64,000 nucleotides of DNA from DASUGC01 sp035606665 (lineage in GTDB: Bacteria > Acidobacteriota > Vicinamibacteria > Vicinamibacterales > SCN-69-37): positions 186,001 to 250,000 of the forward strand of contig DATNEY010000032.1 in the NCBI GenBank assembly GCA_035606665.1, written 5' to 3'. Within the stretch, counting starts at the first letter, position 1. Every line of letters starts with the position of its first letter. The position numbers were made by a program, and so were the translations under genes. A model generated the notes under the pieces. The model did no database searches. It was not told the DNA's origin and was given only the letters and a program-made list of their open reading frames with translations. Shown here piece by piece: positions 18,043 to 25,509 of this stretch.

Positions 18043-18078
18043 GGCGTCGTTGCCGTCGTTCGCGTCGCTGGCGTCGTT
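18043..18078. repeat. Four tandem 9-bp units (GGCGTCGTT)
   Basis: GGCGTCGTT, GCCGTCGTT, CGCGTCGCT and GGCGTCGTT stand head to tail in the 80-base gap before the first oxidoreductase. This is another of the 9-bp unit arrays of the window (compare 40052 and 52515). Confidence 0.7.
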
Positions 18079-18095
18079 TTCAATAGAATCACTCG

Positions 18096-19694
18096 GTGCC
18101 AGCGAAGTACGACGCCATCATTATTGGTGGCGGCCACAACGGCCTGACCGCCGCTGCCTATCTCGCCCGCGCCGGGCGTAAAGTTCTGGTCCTCGAGCGC
18201 CGCCACCTCGTCGGCGGTGCTGCGGTCACTGAAGAAGTCTTCCCCGGATTCAAGTTCTCCGTCTGCTCGTACGTCGTCTCGCTGTTGCGGCCCGAGATTA
18301 TCCGCGAGCTGCATCTGGCGAAGCACGGGCTCGAGATCCTTCCGCTCGACGGCACGTTCACCCCGATGCCGAGCGGCGACTACCTGTGGCGCGTGAACGA
18401 TCATGCCCGCACGTTCCGCGAGATCTCGCGTCACTCGCGCGCCGACGCAGAGGTGTACGACGAGTACGGCCGCGCGATGGTGGAGATGGGCCGATTCGCA
18501 AAGGATATTCTCGCGATGACGCCTCCGGATCCGTTCTCGAAGCGGATCAAGGACATCACGCCGCTTATCGATCTGCTGAAGCGTTTCCGCGCTCTGCCGG
18601 AGCTCGACCGTCACAACCAGCTCCAGCTGCTCACGATGAGCGCCGTGGACTTCCTGGATCAGTGGTTCGAGACGGACGTACTCAAGGCCACGATGTCCGC
18701 GAGCGGCATCATCGGGACTTTCCTCGGCGTCCGGTCGCCCGGTACCGCGTACGTCCTGCTTCACCACTACATGGGCGACATCGACGGCGCCTTCAGATCG
18801 TGGGGACTGTCGAAGGGCGGCACCGGACGCGTTTCGGAAGCCATCGCATCGTCGGCGCGCGAGTTCGGCGCTGAGATCCGGCTGAACGCGCCCGTCAAGC
18901 ACATCCTCGTCAAGGATGGGGAGGCGACGGGCGTCGTCCTCGAGAACGGCGACTACTTCATCGCAAACGCCGTGCTCTCGAGCGTCGACCCGCGCCTGAC
19001 TTTCATGAAGATGGTCGGCGAGTCGCACCTCCCGTCCGAGTTCGCCGAGGACATTCGCAACTACAAGTTCCGCGGATCGTCGGGCAAGGTGAATCTCGCG
19101 CTCGACGGGCTCCCGGACTTCACGTGCAGGCCTGCGGGCCTGGGCCCCCGGGAGACGGCGCATATGCGCGGTGCGATCTCCATCTCGCCCGGCGTCGACT
19201 ACATGGAGCGCGCCTACGACGATGCGAAGTACGGGCGGTTCTCACGGCGGCCGTACATGGACATCGTGATTCCGAGCCTCACGGATCCGTCGGTCGCGCC
19301 GCCGGGGAAGCACGTCATGTCGTGCTTCGTGCAGTACGCGCCGTACGATCTGCGCGGCGGCAACTGGGACGACCAGCGGGAGGCGTTCGGCGACACGGTC
19401 ATCGACACGATCTCCGAGTACGCGCCGAATCTGCGCGATCGCATCCTCCACCGGCAGGTCCTTACGCCGCTCGATATCGAACGGGACTTCGGGTTGAGCG
19501 AAGGCAACATCTTCCAGGGCGAGCTGACGCTCGAACAGCTGTTCTTCCTCCGGCCGGCGCCTGGATGGGCCAGCTACCGCACGCCGGTCCGCCGCCTGTA
19601 TCTCTGCGGATCGGCGACACATCCCGGCGGCGGCATCATGGCCGCGCCGGGAAGAAACGCCGCAATGCGCGTCCTCAAGGATCGAACGGCGTGA
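18096..19694 (+). CDS. Phytoene-desaturase-like FAD oxidoreductase, copy 1
   Basis: A 532-residue protein starting at GTG 18096, immediately before the dinucleotide fold (DAIIIGGGHNGLTAAAYLARAGRKVLVLERR, residues about 4-34). The C-terminus has the family's second FAD motif (RRLYLCGSATHPGGGIMAAPGRNAA). The length fits CrtI-like and FAD-dependent desaturases or isomerases. No phytoene synthase or other carotenoid gene is seen here, so the substrate is unknown. The stop overlaps the GTG start of a second copy (GTGA), so the two are translationally coupled and may form a heterodimer. Confidence 0.85.
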   Translation: MPAKYDAIIIGGGHNGLTAAAYLARAGRKVLVLERRHLVGGAAVTEEVFPGFKFSVCSYVVSLLRPEIIRELHLAKHGLEILPLDGTFTPMPSGDYLWRVNDHARTFREISRHSRADAEVYDEYGRAMVEMGRFAKDILAMTPPDPFSKRIKDITPLIDLLKRFRALPELDRHNQLQLLTMSAVDFLDQWFETDVLKATMSASGIIGTFLGVRSPGTAYVLLHHYMGDIDGAFRSWGLSKGGTGRVSEAIASSAREFGAEIRLNAPVKHILVKDGEATGVVLENGDYFIANAVLSSVDPRLTFMKMVGESHLPSEFAEDIRNYKFRGSSGKVNLALDGLPDFTCRPAGLGPRETAHMRGAISISPGVDYMERAYDDAKYGRFSRRPYMDIVIPSLTDPSVAPPGKHVMSCFVQYAPYDLRGGNWDDQREAFGDTVIDTISEYAPNLRDRILHRQVLTPLDIERDFGLSEGNIFQGELTLEQLFFLRPAPGWASYRTPVRRLYLCGSATHPGGGIMAAPGRNAAMRVLKDRTA

Positions 19695-21277
19695 CCGACG
19701 TGATCGTGATCGGCGGGGGCCTGAACGGCCTGGTAGCGGCGGCGACGCTGGCAAAGGCGAAGCTGTCCGTGATCCTGCTCGACGAGCGTCCCGCTGTAGG
19801 TGGCGCCTGTTCGACACGGGAGCTCGCGCCCGGTTTCAGGATTCCCGAGCTGAGCCATGCGCTGGGCCCGATCAGCCGCGACGTCGTCAAGGCGCTGCGA
19901 CTCGATCGCGCGGCCGGGCTCGAATTCATCACGCCCGATCCATCTTTGAGTTCGATCGGAGACGACGGACGCGCGATCAGTTTTCATCGCGACGCCGTCC
20001 TCACCGCCGGGTCGATCAACAGACACTCGACCGCCGATGCCGGCCGGTGGAGCGACTTCGTCCGGACGTCGCAGCGGATCGCCGGCGTCATCGGCCAGCT
20101 CGATCGCCTCTCGCCGCCGCCGGTAGACGACGCCGGCTTGAGGGAAGTGTGGCGGTTGATGGACGCCGGGCGGGCGGCTCGTAAACTTTCGAGGCGCGAC
20201 CTCGCGCGCATGGCGCGATGGCTGCCGATGTCGATCGCCGATGTCGTGTCGGAGTGGTTCGAGTCGGATCTACTTCGCGCGGCGATCGCGGCGCATGCGA
20301 TTACCGGGCATCCAGCCGGTCCGCGATCGGCCGGCACCGGCGCCATGTGGCTGCAGCGCGTCGCCGCCGATCCCGTGCCTGTGGGCAGCGGTGTCACCGC
20401 ACGCGGAGGCCCCGGCGCGGTCGCGGATGCCATCGCGAAGATCGCCACGGCCTTCGGGGCCGAAATCCGCTCCAACGCGCGCGTGGCCCATATCGCTACG
20501 ACAAACGGGCGGGCCGCCGGCGTGACGCTCGCAAATGGCGATGAGGTCAAGGCGCGGGCCGTGATTGCCGCGGTGAATCCGAAGGCGGCGCTGCTCGGCC
20601 TCGCCAATCCGGGCGAGCTGCCGCCGACGTTCGCCGCGCGAATCCGGAATCTCCGGTCGAGGGGCGTGACGGCAAAAATCAACGTCGCACTTTCGGCCGC
20701 GCCGGTCTTCACGGCGCTCGCGGGCGACGCGGTTCCGCTGGGCGGCCGCCTGCTGATTGCGCCGGGACTCGACTACCTCGAGCGCGCGTTCGACGCGACG
20801 AAGTATGGCGAGATGTCCGCCGAGCCGTGGCTGGAGCTTTCGATCCCGAGCGTCCGCGACGATTCGCTCGCCCCGGCGGGAGCGCACGTCTGTTCCATCT
20901 ACGCGCACTTCGCGCCGCGGAACCTGCGCCACTCGTCATGGGACGGCGCCCGCGACACCCTATGGTCGCGCGTCGCGCAAGTGCTCGAGTCACGCGCTCC
21001 AGGCTTCATGCGCCTCGTCGTCGCGCGCGAAGTGATGAGCCCGGCCGATCTCGAGTCAGGCCTCGGAAATCCAGGCGGCGGCATCTTCCACGCGGAGTGC
21101 ACGATCGATCAAATGTGGGCCGCGCGCCCGCTTCTCGGCTGGTCGCAGTACCGCACACCTATAGAAGGCATGTATCTCGCGAGCGCCGGAGCACACCCCG
21201 GCGGGGGCCTTACCGGCCTGCCGGGGCTGCTGGCGTCAAGAACGGTTTGGGAGGACTCGAAGAAACGGCGGGTCTGA
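19691..21277 (+). CDS. Phytoene-desaturase-like FAD oxidoreductase, copy 2
   Basis: The start is GTG 19691 (VTDVIVIGGGLNGLVAAATL), giving 528 residues; the frame is open far upstream but there it is only the shadow of copy 1. It has the Rossmann motif GGGLNGL, the glutamate-equivalent turn LLDERPAVGGAC, and the C-terminal FAD motif GMYLASAGAHPGGGLTGLPG. It resembles copy 1 along its whole length, so the pair arose by duplication. The stop codon TGA (21275-21277) is part of a palindrome that probably also separates it from the convergent gene downstream. Confidence 0.85.
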   Translation: MTDVIVIGGGLNGLVAAATLAKAKLSVILLDERPAVGGACSTRELAPGFRIPELSHALGPISRDVVKALRLDRAAGLEFITPDPSLSSIGDDGRAISFHRDAVLTAGSINRHSTADAGRWSDFVRTSQRIAGVIGQLDRLSPPPVDDAGLREVWRLMDAGRAARKLSRRDLARMARWLPMSIADVVSEWFESDLLRAAIAAHAITGHPAGPRSAGTGAMWLQRVAADPVPVGSGVTARGGPGAVADAIAKIATAFGAEIRSNARVAHIATTNGRAAGVTLANGDEVKARAVIAAVNPKAALLGLANPGELPPTFAARIRNLRSRGVTAKINVALSAAPVFTALAGDAVPLGGRLLIAPGLDYLERAFDATKYGEMSAEPWLELSIPSVRDDSLAPAGAHVCSIYAHFAPRNLRHSSWDGARDTLWSRVAQVLESRAPGFMRLVVAREVMSPADLESGLGNPGGGIFHAECTIDQMWAARPLLGWSQYRTPIEGMYLASAGAHPGGGLTGLPGLLASRTVWEDSKKRRV

Positions 21278-21287
21278 AGACCCGCCG
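21266..21287. repeat. Palindrome CGGCGGGTCT-ga-AGACCCGCCG
   Basis: Ten-base perfect arms around GA, lying between two convergent genes. The TGA stop of the plus-strand oxidoreductase is made from the centre of the palindrome. It may act as a terminator, but there is no T-run. It belongs to the GGG(T/C)CTGAAG(A/G)CCC-type family found at 33.8, 37.3, 43.5, 57.7 and 61.0 kb. Confidence 0.8.
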
Positions 21288-21292
21288 CTCCA

Positions 21293-22102
21293 TTACTTGA
21301 TTGGAACTTTGACGTCGAGCGGATTCGCGAGCTTGACGCTGATCTCGGACCCGTTCGCGAGCGCCACCGGCTTGCCTTCGGACGTCAGCACCATCGCGGT
21401 GCCGGCACCGCCGCCGACCGCCGCACCCGTCGCCGCACCCTTCTTGCCGCCGATGATGCCGCCGATGATTGCGCCGGCGCCCGCGCCGATGCCGATCTTC
21501 TTCGCATCGTCCTTCTTGGTGCTCGCTGCTTCGGCCGCCCATCGCGCGGAAATCTGGTGACGCTCGCCCCACGCGGTGATTGACGAGAACATCAGGCCGA
21601 GACTCGACCGGCCCTTGATCTTGCCTGCGTCTTCCACCGCGGACACATTGCCGCGGACCGCCGCGCCGGCCGGGAGCACTTCGGCACCATCCACGGACAC
21701 TGCGTCGGCCAGCTTCGCTTCGACCGTGTCCTCGACCTTTGCGGTCTCGCTGCTGACGGCGGATTCGATCGTGAGCTTCAGCGTGGTTCCGGCGGGCACC
21801 GTGTACTCGCGGAACTTCGCAATGGCCGGCAACTCGACGGGCTTCGACGCGTCGACGACGCGCACGTCGGCGATGTTCTCGCGAGCCACGGTCTTCGTCG
21901 TCTTCTCAGACTTGCCGGTCAGGACCTTGACGTTCGTCGCGTCCTTCTCGGTCAGCTTGCCTTGCACGACGCCGCCGTCCTTGCTCGTGAGCTGCACGTC
22001 CGTCCCTACCGGGACCTTTTCGACATCGGCCTTTGCCTCGGAGCACGCGACCGCGCCACCGAGAGCGAGAACTGAAATCAGAAGAAAGGTGTTCCTGGTC
22101 AT
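21293..22102 (-). CDS. Glycine-zipper envelope protein, probable lipoprotein
   Basis: A 269-residue protein with a signal sequence ending in ALGGAVACSEA, a probable though not perfect lipobox. The core TLKLTIESAVSSETAKVEDTVEAKLADAVSVDG and the glycine zipper IGIGAGAGAIIGGIIGGKKGAATGAAVGGGAG resemble outer-membrane anchoring proteins. The start is backed by a strong Shine-Dalgarno GGAGGA about 9 bases upstream. A paralogue lies at 42089-43069 with the same SSETA(K/R)VED core. It is divergent from the DUF1800 gene. Function unknown, perhaps envelope integrity. Confidence 0.75.
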   Translation of the reverse strand: MTRNTFLLISVLALGGAVACSEAKADVEKVPVGTDVQLTSKDGGVVQGKLTEKDATNVKVLTGKSEKTTKTVARENIADVRVVDASKPVELPAIAKFREYTVPAGTTLKLTIESAVSSETAKVEDTVEAKLADAVSVDGAEVLPAGAAVRGNVSAVEDAGKIKGRSSLGLMFSSITAWGERHQISARWAAEAASTKKDDAKKIGIGAGAGAIIGGIIGGKKGAATGAAVGGGAGTAMVLTSEGKPVALANGSEISVKLANPLDVKVPIK

Positions 22103-22284
22103 AGTGGGATTCCTCCTGCACTGTTAGTGCCATCGCGAGGCCCGGTCCGCCAATGGCCCGTAAGTCACTGACATAGAGTGAGATACGCCAGTGTCCGATA
22201 CTCAGAGTGGCGCTCCCGCGATCGCCACTTAAGTGTCATTGTTACCTTCTTTTGCCTTTCCCGGTGGTACGGGTCTAATTGGTT
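22103..22284. promoter_or_regulatory. Divergent promoter region with two small palindromes
   Basis: The 182 bases between the glycine-zipper gene and the DUF1800 gene must hold both promoters. Two palindromes are visible: AGTGGCG (22206-22212) pairing with CGCCACT (22223-22229), and the perfect CACTTAAGTG at 22226-22235. They could be operators. No clear -35/-10 pair can be called. Confidence 0.35.
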
Positions 22285-24156
22285 ATGACGCCGAGACATT
22301 CACATTCCCGCCGCGTTGTTCTCCAGACGGCCGCCGTTCTCGCAGGCGTCCTGGCCTTCACAACGGATTTCGCCAGCGCCCAGCGGTCCGGCGTGCCCTC
22401 GAAGCCGGACGATCGGACGATCGCGCACGTGCTGAATCGCATTGGGTTCGGGGCGCGTCCGGGCGATGTCGAGCGCGTGAAGCAGGTCGGCCTCGCGAAC
22501 TACATCGAACAGCAGCTGCATCCGGAGAAGATCTCGGATGGCGCGCTCGCGGCGCGGTTGAGTGAGTTCCCGACGCTGGGCATGAGCACCGAGCAGCTCG
22601 GCGCGGAGTACTTCAATCCCGCTGACCAGGCGCGGCGCCAGGCGCAGCAACAGCAGGCGCGCCAGCAGGGGAACGACCCTGCGATGATGGCCGGCAATCC
22701 CCCACCGCCGCCGCAGCCGACACCCGAGCAGCGGATGCTGCAGCAGGCCGCGCAACAGCCCATCAACGATCTAATGCAGGCGAAGATCATCCGCGCCACG
22801 TTGTCCGAGCGTCAGCTCGAGGAGGTGCTCGTCGATTTCTGGTTCAACCACTTCAACGTGTTCGTCGGCAAGGGCCAGGTCCGCCAGTACCTGACGGAAT
22901 ACGAACGCGATGCGATCCGTCCGAATGTGCTCGGGAACTTCCGGACGATGCTGGGCGCGACGGCGCACAGCCCGGCGATGCTCTTCTACCTCGACAACTT
23001 CCAGAGCCGCACGGCCGACGCACCGGGCGGGCGCGGAGGCGGCAACCTGCCGCTGGTGCGGCCGGGACAGCGCCTGAACCCAGGGCAACAGCGCCAGCTT
23101 CAGCAGCGCCTCCAGCAGATGCAGCAACAGCAGAAGCGTCCGCAGGGCGGCCTGAACGAGAACTACGGGCGCGAGTTGATGGAGCTGCACACGCTCGGCG
23201 TCGATGGCGGCTACACGCAGCAGGATGTCATCGAAGCCGCGAAGATCCTGACCGGCTGGACGATCGACCGGCCGCAGCAGGGCGGCGGCTACATCTTCCG
23301 CCCGCAGTGGCACGAGGGCGGCTCCAAGACGGTCATGGGCAAGAAGTTCGGCGAAGCTGGCGAGCAAGAGGGCGAGCGCCTGCTCGACATGCTTGCACTG
23401 CATCCGAGCACGGCGAAGCACATCTCGTTCAAGCTGGCGCAGCGCTTCATCGCGGATGAACCGCCGGCGGCGCTCGTCGATCGCGCGGCGAAGAAGTTCC
23501 TCGATACGAAGGGTGACCTGCGCGAGGTGACGCGTGTCATCATCACGTCGCCGGAATTCTTCGACAAGCAGTACTACGCGGCAAAGGTGAAGACGCCGCT
23601 CGAGTTCGTCGTATCCGCCGCGCGCGCGACCAACGCCAACATCGTCAACGCGCAGCCGATCGTGCAGGCGCTGCGCACCGATCTCGGGATGCCGCTCTAC
23701 GGCGCGCAGCCGCCGACCGGCTACAGCATGACTGCCGATGCGTGGGTGAACACCGGCGCGCTGCTCAACCGGATGAACTTCGCGGTGCAGATGCTCAACG
23801 GCGGCATGCCGCAGCGTGCGGCCGGTACCGGCCCCGACGGGCGCCCGGGTGATCCGCAGAACCGGCCGAACCGGCAGGGCGGCGCGGGACAGCCGCCGCA
23901 GCGCCCGGGACCCGGACAGCGCGGTCAGGGCGGCGGACGCGCGATGCAGCTGCTCGCGCAGACGGGACGCGGCCCGATCCAGGTCGACATCCGATCGCTC
24001 GCACCCGACACCAGTGCGGCGACTATCGAACAGGTAATCGCCGCCATGCTCGCCGGTGAGGCGTCAGCGGCCACGCGCGAAACGATCGGCAAGGCGACGA
24101 ATCCGCAGCAGGTGCTCGCGCTGGCGCTGGGATCGCCGGAGTTTCAGAAACGCTGA
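22285..24156 (+). CDS. DUF1800 family secreted protein
   Basis: A 623-residue protein from ATG 22285; a TTG two codons earlier is less likely. It has a twin-arginine-like signal (SRRVVLQTAAVLAGVLAF). Family motifs are HVLNRIGFGARPGDVERVKQVG, VDFWFNHFNVFVGKG and NYGRELMELHTLGVDGGYTQQDV. Two Gln/Pro-rich low-complexity stretches interrupt it (near residues 120-160 and 265-295), and a Gly/Pro/Arg-rich one lies near residue 520. DUF1800 and DUF1501 genes are regularly paired in Planctomycetes and Acidobacteriota. Their activity is unknown; both are probably exported through Tat. Confidence 0.9.
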   Translation: MTPRHSHSRRVVLQTAAVLAGVLAFTTDFASAQRSGVPSKPDDRTIAHVLNRIGFGARPGDVERVKQVGLANYIEQQLHPEKISDGALAARLSEFPTLGMSTEQLGAEYFNPADQARRQAQQQQARQQGNDPAMMAGNPPPPPQPTPEQRMLQQAAQQPINDLMQAKIIRATLSERQLEEVLVDFWFNHFNVFVGKGQVRQYLTEYERDAIRPNVLGNFRTMLGATAHSPAMLFYLDNFQSRTADAPGGRGGGNLPLVRPGQRLNPGQQRQLQQRLQQMQQQQKRPQGGLNENYGRELMELHTLGVDGGYTQQDVIEAAKILTGWTIDRPQQGGGYIFRPQWHEGGSKTVMGKKFGEAGEQEGERLLDMLALHPSTAKHISFKLAQRFIADEPPAALVDRAAKKFLDTKGDLREVTRVIITSPEFFDKQYYAAKVKTPLEFVVSAARATNANIVNAQPIVQALRTDLGMPLYGAQPPTGYSMTADAWVNTGALLNRMNFAVQMLNGGMPQRAAGTGPDGRPGDPQNRPNRQGGAGQPPQRPGPGQRGQGGGRAMQLLAQTGRGPIQVDIRSLAPDTSAATIEQVIAAMLAGEASAATRETIGKATNPQQVLALALGSPEFQKR

Positions 24157-24157
24157 C

Positions 24158-24252
24158 CAACCTGCAACCTACGACCTGCAACCTGCAATTGGGTTTCAGG
24201 TTCCTGGGGCGAGGGTTTGAATTGTTGGTTGCAGGTTGTTGGTTGTAGGTTG
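24158..24252. repeat. Hairpin of 7-bp tandem units between DUF1800 and DUF1501
   Basis: The left arm (24158-24190) is CAACCTG, CAACCTA, CGACCTG, CAACCTG. The right arm (24220-24252) is its reverse complement with 5 mismatches in 33 positions. The spacer is 29 bases. It fills almost the whole gap between the paired genes and would form a strong RNA hairpin. Confidence 0.8.
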
Positions 24253-24269
24253 AGACAAGGATCAACGTC

Positions 24270-25508
24270 ATGATGACCAGGCGCGTCTTTCTCAGAAACG
24301 GTTCAGCGGCCCTAGTCAGCCTCGGTTTCACGCCCGCGTTCATCGCGCGAGCGGCGCAGGTGGCCCGGGCGCGGCAGAAGATCCTCGTCGCCGTCTTCCA
24401 GCGCGGCGCCGTCGATGGGCTCAACATGGTCGTGCCGTTCGGTGAGCGGGCCTACTACCAGAACCGCCCGTCGATCGCGATTCCAAAACCCGGCGCCCAG
24501 GGAGGCGCGCTCGACCTCGACGGGTTCTTCGGCCTCCATCCGCGAATGGCGCCGCTCGTGCCGTACTTCAAGGACGGCAATCTGGCGATCGTGCACGCGT
24601 CCGGGTCGCCCGACGACACGCGCTCGCACTTCGACGCGCAGGACTATATGGAGAGCGGCACGCCCGGCCTCAAGAGCACGCGCGATGGCTGGATGAACCG
24701 CTACCTGCACGCGAAGGATCACGCGGAGCGCTCGACGCCGTTCCGCGCCGTCGCGCTGACGCAGGCACTGCCCCGCTCCATGCAGGGATCCGCTCCGGCG
24801 CTCGCGATCGGACAGCTCGGCCAGTTCGGCATCCGCGCCGGTCAGGACAACGACGTCATGATGTCCGGCTTCGAAGCGCAGTACTCGAAGGCCGCGGACG
24901 CCGTGCTGGGCAACACGGGCAAGGAGGCGTTCGACGCCGTCAAGATGCTGAAGGACGCGAATCCCGCCGGCTACACGCCCGCCAACGGCGCCGAGTATCC
25001 ACGCGCCGGCTTCGGCGATGCCATGCGGCAAATTGCGCAGATCATCAAAGCCGACCTCGGCCTGGAAGTCGCGTTCGCCGAGCTCGGGCAGTGGGACCAC
25101 CACGCCAACGAAGGCGCGTCGACGGGCCAGATCGCCAATCGTCTCGGCGAGTTCGCCGAAGGCATCGCCGCGTTCGCACGCGATCTCGGCGACCGGATGC
25201 AGGACGTGATGCTCATCACCATGTCCGAGTTCGGCCGCACCGTCCGCGAGAACGGCAATCGCGGCACCGATCACGGCCACGGCAACGCGATGCTGATCCT
25301 CGGCGGCAACGTCAAGGGCGGCAAGGTCTACGGCAAGTGGCCGGGCCTCGAGCGCGAACAGCTCTACGCCGGCCGCGACCTCGCGATCACGACCGACTTC
25401 CGCGACGTCTTCGCGGAAGCCCTCTCGGGCCACATGGGCGCCACGGACGTGTCGAAGGTATTCCCGGGATTCAAGTACGGACAGAGGCTCGGGTTTGTGA
25501 AGGGCTGA
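24270..25508 (+). CDS. DUF1501 family secreted protein
   Basis: A 412-residue protein beginning ATG ATG, with a Shine-Dalgarno AAGGA about ten bases before. The Tat signal is TRRVFLRNGSAALVSLG. The family, distantly related to alkaline phosphatases and sulfatases, is recognised from VFQRGAVDGLNMVVPFGE, HASGSPDDTRSHFDAQDYME, and the C-terminal MSEFGRTVRENGNRGTDHGHGNA with its metal-ligand-like Asp and His residues. It pairs with the DUF1800 gene upstream, separated by a hairpin repeat. Exact reaction unknown. Confidence 0.9.
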   Translation: MMTRRVFLRNGSAALVSLGFTPAFIARAAQVARARQKILVAVFQRGAVDGLNMVVPFGERAYYQNRPSIAIPKPGAQGGALDLDGFFGLHPRMAPLVPYFKDGNLAIVHASGSPDDTRSHFDAQDYMESGTPGLKSTRDGWMNRYLHAKDHAERSTPFRAVALTQALPRSMQGSAPALAIGQLGQFGIRAGQDNDVMMSGFEAQYSKAADAVLGNTGKEAFDAVKMLKDANPAGYTPANGAEYPRAGFGDAMRQIAQIIKADLGLEVAFAELGQWDHHANEGASTGQIANRLGEFAEGIAAFARDLGDRMQDVMLITMSEFGRTVRENGNRGTDHGHGNAMLILGGNVKGGKVYGKWPGLEREQLYAGRDLAITTDFRDVFAEALSGHMGATDVSKVFPGFKYGQRLGFVKG

Positions 25509-25509
25509 G

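Noticed and set aside
19124..19690. Extended start for the second FAD oxidoreductase
   Set aside because: The upstream part is the out-of-frame shadow of copy 1. GTG 19691 gives the family N-terminus and a normal overlap.
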